Source: CAZILM01 sp964625325 (lineage in GTDB: Bacteria > Patescibacteriota > Saccharimonadia > Saccharimonadales > CAYVSP01). From it: a stretch of DNA of 40,307 nt. Positions 6,842 to 13,524 of the stretch are shown here, one piece after another (position 1 is the first letter of the stretch; the number at the start of each line of letters is the position of its first letter). The translations under genes were made by a program, and so were the position numbers. Location of the stretch: positions 1 to 40,307 of the forward strand of contig CAZVBA010000002.1 in the NCBI GenBank assembly GCA_964625325.1, read 5' to 3'. The notes beneath the pieces are model-generated. The model was given only the letters and a program-made list of their open reading frames with translations, was not told the origin of the DNA and ran no database searches.

Positions 6842-8632
6842 ATGGATGCCGTCGAGGATGTTAAAAGTCGTCTAGCTATTGAGGATGTGGTTGCTGAGTA
6901 CGTCGAGCTTAAGCGTTCAGGCCGCAACTTCAAAGGCCTAAGCCCGTTTACCTCTGAAAAAACGCCCAGTTTTATAGTTAGCCCGGAGAAGCAAATCTGG
7001 CACGACTTTTCTAGTGGCAAGGGCGGCGACAGCTTTACGTTTGTAATGGAAATGGAGGGGCTGGACTTCAAGGGGGCTCTGGAATTGCTGGCCCGCAAGG
7101 CTGGCGTGGACCTCAGCCAGTACCAGCAGGGTGACGGGCAGCGCGGCAGGCAAAAAGAACGGTTATACGAAGCGCTGGAGCTAGCCACCAAGTTTTACCA
7201 GGTGCACTTTAGCAAGAGCCAATCTACATTGGAATACGTCTTTAAGCAGCGCGGTTATACCAAAGATACCGCCCTAAAGTTCCGGCTGGGTTATTCGCCG
7301 AACACCGGCAGCGCGCTGGTAACTTTTATGAAACAGAAAGGCTTTACTGCTACCGAAATCAAGCAGGCCGGGCTGAGCAACCAGCGCGGTAGCGACATGT
7401 TCCGCGCCCGCCTGATGGTGCCGCTGATGGACGCTACCGGCCGGGTCATCGGCTTCACAGCCCGGTTACTGGACGACGACCCCGATGCGCCGAAGTACAT
7501 AAACACGCCGCAAACCATTGTGTATGACAAGAGCCGCCACATTTTTGGCCTGAACCTGGCCAAAGAGGGCATTCGCAAAAGTAACTATGTGGTACTGACC
7601 GAAGGCAATCTGGACGTTATCGCCAGCCACCAGGCCGGCGTTACCCAAACCGTGGCCACCGCCGGCACGGCCCTGACTGAGTCGCAGCTCAAGGGGCTGC
7701 GCCGGTTCACAGACGATGTCCGGCTCTGCTTTGACGAAGACAAAGCCGGTGTGGCCGCGACTGAGCGAGCCATTCCGATTGCCGCCAAAGTCGGCGTCAA
7801 CCTCAGCATTATCACCTTGCCAAGCGGCAAAGACCCCGACGAACTTATTAAACAAGACCCCAAGAAGTGGGAAGCGGTCATCACCAAGCCGATTTACGTG
7901 CTGGACTGGCTGATTGACGAGTACAAAAAGCGCCTCGACCTAACCAGCGCCGTCGGTAAGCGGCAGTTCAGCGACGTGTTGCTGAAAACTATCCGCGAAC
8001 TGCCGGACAGCGTCGAACAGGACCATTACCTGACTAAAATTGCTGAGATTATCGACGTTAGCAAGAGCGCGCTGGAGACCAAACTGACGCGCGGTGGCCA
8101 GGCGGCTACTAGCCGGCCGCGCAAACACACCGCGCCGCCGCAAACCACCAGGCAAGAAGCCGACCAGATAAAGACTCAGAACCATCTGCTGGCCATCACG
8201 CTGTTGCGGCCTGATTTGCGGGAGTTTTTAGGTTCAATTGAAGCCGATATGTTAAGCGGCGATCAGGCCCAGGAAATGTCGGCCTATCTTAAAAAACACC
8301 CTGAAAGCACTGCTGAACAAATAAGTAGTCACTTTTCCCGCACCGCCGCCAAAGAAGTGCCTGCCACGTTGCAGAAGCTTAGCGATTATGTTAAAATGTT
8401 AGCATTACTGTTTGAGGAACTTTACCAGGACCTCGAGACTTTAGAGCTTCGTTACGAAGCCGCTCGACTGAAGGCCCGGTTAATAACACAATACGTCCAT
8501 CAGCAAAAACAACGTCTGGCTACAGCAATGCGTGAAGCCCACCGTGGCGGCAACGCCTCATTGCTAGCTGAAGCCAAGGCGCTCGATACACTACTTAATG
8601 ATGCTACCAAGGAGATAACGCATGGCGACTGA
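6842..8632 (+). CDS. dnaG: DNA primase lacking all zinc ligands
   Basis: DnaG makes RNA primers at the replication fork. The 596-residue length is normal. The N-terminal domain is easily aligned (RSGRNFKG, SEKTPSF, VSPEKQ, HDFSSGKGGD), but the four zinc ligands of the family (Cys-His-Cys-Cys) are replaced by Ser34, Thr37, Asp55 and Ser58 at matching spacing. The catalytic TOPRIM core is intact: EGNLDVI near residue 252 and FDEDKAG near residue 299. The C-terminal helicase-interaction region is helical and diverged. I chose ATG 6842 over the TTG three codons upstream because the promoter fits it. The last 11 bases overlap rpoD. Confidence 0.95.
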   Translation: MDAVEDVKSRLAIEDVVAEYVELKRSGRNFKGLSPFTSEKTPSFIVSPEKQIWHDFSSGKGGDSFTFVMEMEGLDFKGALELLARKAGVDLSQYQQGDGQRGRQKERLYEALELATKFYQVHFSKSQSTLEYVFKQRGYTKDTALKFRLGYSPNTGSALVTFMKQKGFTATEIKQAGLSNQRGSDMFRARLMVPLMDATGRVIGFTARLLDDDPDAPKYINTPQTIVYDKSRHIFGLNLAKEGIRKSNYVVLTEGNLDVIASHQAGVTQTVATAGTALTESQLKGLRRFTDDVRLCFDEDKAGVAATERAIPIAAKVGVNLSIITLPSGKDPDELIKQDPKKWEAVITKPIYVLDWLIDEYKKRLDLTSAVGKRQFSDVLLKTIRELPDSVEQDHYLTKIAEIIDVSKSALETKLTRGGQAATSRPRKHTAPPQTTRQEADQIKTQNHLLAITLLRPDLREFLGSIEADMLSGDQAQEMSAYLKKHPESTAEQISSHFSRTAAKEVPATLQKLSDYVKMLALLFEELYQDLETLELRYEAARLKARLITQYVHQQKQRLATAMREAHRGGNASLLAEAKALDTLLNDATKEITHGD

Positions 8633-9746
8633 CAAAGCCAAACCAGCCGATGATAAAACTACCGATGATGCTCCCGACGCCCACGCCCTGGACGCGGTCA
8701 AGCAGGAGCTGTTCGACAAGGCCAAAAAAGACGGCAAGATTGACCAGCGCGATATCTTTGCCAAAATTCCCGACACACCAGAGAATGTCGACGTGTTGGA
8801 TTCGCTGTATACCGAACTGGCCGACGCTGGCTTGCAAATTGTCGGTGCCAATGACGAGTGGACAAGCGACGACACCGAAGAAATCGTCCTGGAAGAACAA
8901 GTTTATCTAGATGACATTGCCGACGACTCGGTGCGTCTATACTTGCGTGAAATCGGCAAGATTCCGCTACTCAGCGCCGAAGAAGAATTAGCCTTGGCCC
9001 AAAAAGTCGTCTCTGGCGATAAACGCTCCAAAGACAAGATGGCTGAAGCCAACATGCGCCTGGTTGTTTCGATTGCCAAGCGATACGTTGGGCGCGGCCT
9101 GGATCTGCTGGACCTAATTCAAGAGGGCAATACCGGATTGCTGCGCGCCGTCGAGAAGTTTGACCCGGACAAGGGCTTTAAATTTTCGACCTACGCCACC
9201 TGGTGGATTCGCCAGGCCATTACCCGCGCTATCGCCGACCAAGCCCGCACCATCCGTATCCCGGTGCACATGGTTGAGACCATCAACAAACTGCTGCGCA
9301 CCCAGCGTCGTCTGACCCAGGAGCTCAACCGCGAACCGACCAATGAAGAAATCGCCCAAGCCATGGAAATCGACGTCGACAAGGTTGAGCACATCATGAA
9401 GATCAAGCAGGACATTTCCTCGCTCGACGCCAGCGTGCGTGATGACGAGGAAGATTCTGTGCTGGGTGACTTCATCGTTGATGAAGACACCGTCAGCCCA
9501 GAAGAATCAGCTACTGGACAACTGCTCAAAGAACATGTCAAAGACATGCTAGGAAGCCTCACCGAACGAGAACAAAAAATACTGAAGCTACGCTTTGGCC
9601 TGGAAGACGGCAAAAGTCACACGCTTGAGGAAGTAGGGCAGGAGTTTTCGGTCACCCGCGAGCGCATCCGCCAGATTGAAGCCAAAGCTTTAGCCAAACT
9701 CAGGAAACATAAGGATGCAAAGAAATTACACGATTATATTAAGTAA
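8622..9746 (+). CDS. rpoD: Primary sigma factor RpoD (sigma-70)
   Basis: The housekeeping sigma factor directs RNA polymerase to -35/-10 promoters, in line with the TTGACA and TATAAT sites seen throughout the window. The 374 residues include a region 1.1-like segment (about 22-70) and region 1.2 (SVRLYLREIGKIPLL). Region 2, with NMRLVVSIAKRY and the melting motif FSTYATWWIRQAI, is followed by region 3, and by region 4.2 with the helix-turn-helix TLEEVGQEFSVTRERIRQIE. The large non-conserved insert of proteobacterial RpoD is absent. AAGGAG lies just upstream of the ATG, inside the end of dnaG. The pair is the conserved dnaG-rpoD macromolecular synthesis operon without rpsU. Confidence 0.97.
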   Translation: MATDKAKPADDKTTDDAPDAHALDAVKQELFDKAKKDGKIDQRDIFAKIPDTPENVDVLDSLYTELADAGLQIVGANDEWTSDDTEEIVLEEQVYLDDIADDSVRLYLREIGKIPLLSAEEELALAQKVVSGDKRSKDKMAEANMRLVVSIAKRYVGRGLDLLDLIQEGNTGLLRAVEKFDPDKGFKFSTYATWWIRQAITRAIADQARTIRIPVHMVETINKLLRTQRRLTQELNREPTNEEIAQAMEIDVDKVEHIMKIKQDISSLDASVRDDEEDSVLGDFIVDEDTVSPEESATGQLLKEHVKDMLGSLTEREQKILKLRFGLEDGKSHTLEEVGQEFSVTRERIRQIEAKALAKLRKHKDAKKLHDYIK

Positions 9747-9769
9747 GAACTACTCCTAGAAGCGAAAAG

Positions 9770-9781
9770 GTGAAATTTCAC
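9770..9781. repeat. 12-bp perfect palindrome between convergent genes
   Basis: GTGAAATTTCAC lies between the rpoD stop and the stop codon of the convergent gene, inside a looser CCTAG...CTAGG inverted repeat (9755-9785). It could act as a weak two-way terminator or be chance. There is no T tract. Confidence 0.3.
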
Positions 9782-10716
9782 TAGGCGGCAAGGGCTAGAT
9801 CTGCTGAGGATGTAGCTTCAGAGCGTGCGTGGTCGCGTAGAGCAACAAATTTGGCAATTTGTTCGCTGACACCTTGTTCATATTGTTCGAATGGGGGAGG
9901 GTCTCCCATGTCCATATCCTCCATAAGTGTAGATAATTTTTTATAAGAACTTTCGAGCTCACTTTGTGAATATCCATATTGGTCACTAGTAATTCCTAAT
10001 TTTTTTGCATGAAAGGCGCCCAAAAAACCGCTAAGTCCATCAACTGATTTTGAAAACTTCGCTACTGGAGATTTTTCCGGATCTTCACTTGCAGAATAAG
10101 TTTCCTGAAGCCTGAGCGCTGAGTCCCCAGCTTCTTTAAGAAGCTCACCAACCGCATTAGGCATAGCAAACCAACCTAAGGTGTGGCCAACTGGCTGTCG
10201 GTCATGCGTTACTTCAATTAGGGGCTTGCTTTCAGAATTAGAAAGCATTGTAATTTTAGGTGCATCCACTTGTGTTTCTGCAGAGGTTGCAGTGTCTGCT
10301 AAAGGAATTTCTCCACGGCTGAAACTTTCTGCATACGTTTCATAGGGTATAAAACCAGTTTCAAGAGCTTTGAATTTAAGTGGGGTACCAGGGTCTGCTT
10401 CGGTTTTTACTTTATTTAATTGTTCGTTTGAGGGAAACCTGGTGGCAAAATACTCAGTGTTGCCAACCAATATTCGCTCTGAACCGAACGCTAGTAATGG
10501 TTCCAATACTTCCTCCGCTTGTTTCACATTTGGCACACGAGTATCCACCGATTCATTTAAGTAGATAGTGTCTTCAAGTGTGTCCACACGTAAAGTTCCA
10601 CTATGAAACAGCTCCTCACGAATTTCTGGTGTCAGAGCATTTGTAGCACGCTCTCGCCAAGGTTGTCTGGCAGGTTGCATACTTTCTGGGCTTTGTGACG
10701 TAAGTTGTTCTGGCAT
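9781..10716 (-). CDS. Hypothetical protein
   Basis: A 311-residue soluble, acidic protein with no signal peptide, membrane helix or recognised domain. The first 30 residues are Gln/Ser/Pro-rich and probably disordered. A mixed alpha/beta region follows to about residue 210, then a helical C-terminus (about 220-305) ending in a Ser/Ala tail. I chose the ATG at 10716 over one 11 codons upstream, since the longer form would add a hydrophobic tip with no supporting signal. A TAAGAT hexamer ends only four bases upstream of this start. Base composition is more AT-rich than in neighbouring housekeeping genes, which may point to a lineage-specific or acquired gene. Confidence 0.6.
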   Translation of the reverse strand: MPEQLTSQSPESMQPARQPWRERATNALTPEIREELFHSGTLRVDTLEDTIYLNESVDTRVPNVKQAEEVLEPLLAFGSERILVGNTEYFATRFPSNEQLNKVKTEADPGTPLKFKALETGFIPYETYAESFSRGEIPLADTATSAETQVDAPKITMLSNSESKPLIEVTHDRQPVGHTLGWFAMPNAVGELLKEAGDSALRLQETYSASEDPEKSPVAKFSKSVDGLSGFLGAFHAKKLGITSDQYGYSQSELESSYKKLSTLMEDMDMGDPPPFEQYEQGVSEQIAKFVALRDHARSEATSSADLALAA

Positions 10717-10929
10717 TTTTATCTTATTCCAATACAAAAATACTACCATAAAAGTAACAATTAGTCAATGGGAGACCCTGAAAACACGAGGTACTCGCTC
10801 AGTTTTTCAGGAACCTACAGATGTCTGACAAGGGTGGGGCTCGCTTCAGTTCTAATCATGTGCTCCTTGGGCCTAAAGAAACAAAGAATCAGCCCTTTTT
10901 ATTCGTAATTTATCTTTTACCAAGAAAAC
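10717..10929. other. Intergenic region with a stable hairpin, no gene recognised
   Basis: These 213 bases separate two minus-strand genes. They contain an eight-base-pair stem CCTGAAAA/TTTTCAGG (10777-10811) enclosing a CGAG/CTCG inner stem, and a short CAGA/TCTG dyad (10818-10827). On the plus strand, GGGC and GCCC around 10869-10894 are followed by TTTTT. No open reading frame with a ribosome-binding site fits. A small RNA or decayed gene is possible. Confidence 0.3.
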
Positions 10930-11703
10930 TTATTGGGCTAGGATAGTATCAAAGCCGGCAAGTTTGCTCTCTACCATAGCCGGATCTACTGTTGTAGGTT
11001 TACCATTAGAGCCCATAGAGGTGGACATACCGGCGGTGCGGCCGGTAGCAACATCGGTGTAATCTGCGTTGTAACTGCCATCTTCGGCCCGGGTAATACT
11101 TATCGTATCCAAGGTCCTAAAACCATGCTGTTGTGGATCGTTAAACGAAGTTTCATCGGTGTAATCGTATTGAAAGAAGTCCAGTGTCACCAGCTTGCGA
11201 CTACCGTCGGGCAGAATATTCCATCTGAGCAAGAAGTTTGATTCTACGGTAGCGTCACCAGCTTTTATCGCCTTATATGACTCGACTAAGATATTCTGTT
11301 CTGTACCTACTGTCAGGCTATTCAGGCCATCAATATTCTCTTCAGGCGTACGAGTAGTTGCGTTACCACCTGTTTCATAAATGTCTATGCCATAGCCACG
11401 CCGTTTAGCGTATGCCAAAATACGTTCTGGTAAATCCCCCATTCGACTCTCAGCTGAGGCTAAGACTTTTTCAGCAACTTCTTTATTGTGCTGATTGGCT
11501 AATGTTTCGGGGTTGAGGGTAGTAGTGGTGCTTTCAGGAGCAGCGCTGGCTGAAGCGGTGCTTGGAGTGGTTGGTTTAGGCTCAGCACTACCTCCACCTG
11601 TGGTACAGGCTGCAACTAAAGCCAGTAGGGTGGCTGCAGCAACACCTGATGCTCGGGTATGGCGTTTCTTGTTGCCGCTGTGTAAACCAGGATCTTTATT
11701 CAT
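10930..11703 (-). CDS. Predicted lipoprotein
   Basis: A 257-residue exported protein. A basic N-terminus (NKKRHTRAS) is followed by a hydrophobic stretch ending in the lipobox LVAAC near residue 33, after which comes a Gly/Ser/Thr/Pro-rich linker of about 35 residues. That is the usual layout of a lipid-anchored protein. The mature domain (about 68-257) looks like mixed alpha/beta with many strands near the end; I recognise no family. I start it at the ATG at 11703, because an extended -10 (TGT-TAGAAT) on the minus strand ends seven bases upstream. It is divergent from the P-loop kinase gene, 77 bases away. Confidence 0.75.
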   Translation of the reverse strand: MNKDPGLHSGNKKRHTRASGVAAATLLALVAACTTGGGSAEPKPTTPSTASASAAPESTTTTLNPETLANQHNKEVAEKVLASAESRMGDLPERILAYAKRRGYGIDIYETGGNATTRTPEENIDGLNSLTVGTEQNILVESYKAIKAGDATVESNFLLRWNILPDGSRKLVTLDFFQYDYTDETSFNDPQQHGFRTLDTISITRAEDGSYNADYTDVATGRTAGMSTSMGSNGKPTTVDPAMVESKLAGFDTILAQ

Positions 11704-11710
11704 GAAGTAC

Positions 11711-11719
11711 ATTCTAACA
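11711..11719 (-). promoter_or_regulatory. Extended -10 box of the lipoprotein gene
   Basis: TGT-TAGAAT on the minus strand ends seven bases before ATG 11703. Leaderless transcript predicted. Confidence 0.45.
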
Positions 11720-11762
11720 CATTATTGAATATAAATCAATAGTTAATTGTAAAAGATTAATC

Positions 11763-11771
11763 TGCTAGAGT
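11763..11771 (+). promoter_or_regulatory. Extended -10 box of the P-loop kinase gene
   Basis: TGC-TAGAGT ends nine bases before ATG 11781. No SD is present. Confidence 0.4.
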
Positions 11772-11780
11772 AACCTAGTG

Positions 11781-12386
11781 ATGACTGTGAAAATTGTTGG
11801 AATTGGCGGGTTGCCGCGGAGCGGCAAGGATACGCTGGCCGATTTGTTTATCGAGGCCGGCTACTTTGGCTTTTCTTTCGGTGATTTTACCAGAGACAAC
11901 GCCCGTAAACGGCACGCCGACAAGCCTGATCCCATCTCTGTTGCTAATATGACCGAGACTTCCAACTGGCTGCGCGAAACCGGTGGGCCGGACATTATTC
12001 TCAAAGAAGCGCTCAAAGAGTTTGACGAAGCCCAAGCGGCCGGCAAAGACTACAAAGGTCTGGTGCTTTTTAGCGTTCGCGTACCAGTGGAAGTGGACTG
12101 GATTTTGGCACACGGCGGGGAGCTGATTTGGGTTGAAGCGAGTGATGAGGTGCGTTATGCGCGTGATACCAAGCATCGGCGCGAAGGCGAGGTCGACATT
12201 CCTTTTGAAGAGTTTAAACGCCAGGAAGCGCTGCAATGGCAGCCCCAGCCGGGTATACCAGCCGATGCTCAAATGAATACCAGTTACGTTAAACAGCACG
12301 CCACCAAAATGCTGGTTAATGAAAGCAATAATCTAGATGGCTTCTTGGCCGAGGCTAAGAATTTAATCAATTCACTAGCCAGCTAG
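11781..12386 (+). CDS. P-loop nucleotide kinase-like protein
   Basis: A 201-residue P-loop protein. GIGGLPRSGKDTLAD near residues 7-21 is a Walker A motif of the nucleoside/nucleotide kinase type (GxxxSGKD[TS]). A central segment with ELIWVEASDEVRYARD (about 115-130) matches the place where dephospho-CoA kinase and dNMP kinases have a strand followed by the LID arginines (KHRREGE). Phosphorylation of a small molecule in the cytoplasm is likely, but the substrate cannot be told from sequence. I chose ATG 11781; a GTG one codon upstream is also possible. It is followed 50 bases later by another gene with its own promoter. Confidence 0.7.
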   Translation: MTVKIVGIGGLPRSGKDTLADLFIEAGYFGFSFGDFTRDNARKRHADKPDPISVANMTETSNWLRETGGPDIILKEALKEFDEAQAAGKDYKGLVLFSVRVPVEVDWILAHGGELIWVEASDEVRYARDTKHRREGEVDIPFEEFKRQEALQWQPQPGIPADAQMNTSYVKQHATKMLVNESNNLDGFLAEAKNLINSLAS

Positions 12387-12387
12387 A

Positions 12388-12416
12388 TTGACCACACCAG
12401 ATACAGATGTTATAAT
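12388..12416 (+). promoter_or_regulatory. Sigma-70 promoter of the gene at 12437
   Basis: TTGACC (12388-12393), 17-base spacer, TATAAT (12411-12416) with a TGT extension. A 20-base leader with an SD (TAGGAG) follows. Confidence 0.7.
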
Positions 12417-12436
12417 ATGGTTCACGTAGGAGTTTT

Positions 12437-13465
12437 ATGCCTGATTTTGAGGAACTAAACCAAACTAACCCCGAATTTTTAGCGGCCGCCCAAGAACGCG
12501 CAACTGAAATTATAGCTATCGGGCTGGGAGTGGTTGAGTTAACCGAAACTATCTTGGGGGCACCGCTGCCTGAAACCGCAGAATTGCGCGATTCCACTAT
12601 CTTACCGCCTGATTCCGTAACTAGCCGGGCTAAAGAAAAAGCTATTAGAGCCGCACTGACGGAAATAGGCATCGGCATGACCGCTGATAGGGGTCTGGCT
12701 GAAGCTGGTTTATCAAACGATGCCGTCGTCTTACTTGAAGGCGGGCAAAGACATAAGGTTGTCGCCGAGACCCACCTGTTGGGTACCGGGCCAGTTATTT
12801 TCTCGGGTTCGCCTAACCGGCTAATTGCCGGCGATGAACGAGCTACCGTAGCGCGCATTTTTGAACTGGCGGATGAAGAAATAGGTGAAACTGAATATGA
12901 CATGGTTTACCATGTGGCCCAAAATCTCGACGGGTTTGAGCCGTTGCCGGAGGCGGTAGAAGTTGGCAAACTGACCGCTGAGGGTAATCTGGGCGAAGAC
13001 GAGGTGTTTGGCACTCTACTGCATATTGGTACGATCAAAGAGGGGATGCAACCTGTCTATATCTTTGATGTGCCGCGGAAATATCTCTTTGACGAAGAGG
13101 GCAATCCCATCTTGAATGCCAGGGAGATCCAGGAGTTCCAGCAACCCAGCGCCGGACAGCAAATAGTTGCCTTTACAAGGCTTCTAGGACACGCCGAAGG
13201 CGCGGTTGCTACAAGTTCAACATATTATCCCTCTAGGCTGGGAGAAATTGTCCGCGCCAGCTTCAGTGCTCTGAAACAAGGACAAATTGTTCCAAAGATT
13301 GATATTGTGGCCTACTGTCCAGAGAGGCTTGCGAAGGTTAAAGGAGAGGACGAGCCGGCAATTCCTACGCTGGCTAATATGCTTGGCGAAGCTTTCACTG
13401 CCCGTAAAACTTTCCTTAATCTTCACAGTGAAATAGCTCAAAGCTCAAGCGATATAACCGAATAA
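12437..13465 (+). CDS. Hypothetical protein
   Basis: A 342-residue soluble protein that I do not recognise. It begins with a long helix (about 10-40), then a segment SRAKEKAIRAAL (about 62-73) that faintly resembles the Lys/Arg helix of Maf/HAM1-type NTP pyrophosphatases, but no other motif of those families follows. Residues 190-260 look strand-rich, with FDVPRKYLFDEEG. The start is well supported by a strong promoter and TAGGAG nine bases upstream. It stands alone between the kinase gene and polA. Confidence 0.6.
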   Translation: MPDFEELNQTNPEFLAAAQERATEIIAIGLGVVELTETILGAPLPETAELRDSTILPPDSVTSRAKEKAIRAALTEIGIGMTADRGLAEAGLSNDAVVLLEGGQRHKVVAETHLLGTGPVIFSGSPNRLIAGDERATVARIFELADEEIGETEYDMVYHVAQNLDGFEPLPEAVEVGKLTAEGNLGEDEVFGTLLHIGTIKEGMQPVYIFDVPRKYLFDEEGNPILNAREIQEFQQPSAGQQIVAFTRLLGHAEGAVATSSTYYPSRLGEIVRASFSALKQGQIVPKIDIVAYCPERLAKVKGEDEPAIPTLANMLGEAFTARKTFLNLHSEIAQSSSDITE

Positions 13466-13511
13466 CACCAAAGATTTTTACGGCATATACAGCAGATCAC
13501 CGAAGTTAGCG

Positions 13512-13517
13512 TATAAT
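13512..13517 (+). promoter_or_regulatory. Start-proximal -10 box of polA
   Basis: TATAAT is followed by seven bases and the polA ATG at 13525. No SD; leaderless transcript predicted. Confidence 0.5.
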
Positions 13518-13524
13518 TACGGCT

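Noticed and set aside
12617..12760. Maf/HAM1-type pyrophosphatase in the gene at 12437
   Set aside because: One Lys/Arg helix looks similar, but none of the metal-binding or substrate motifs of these families follows.
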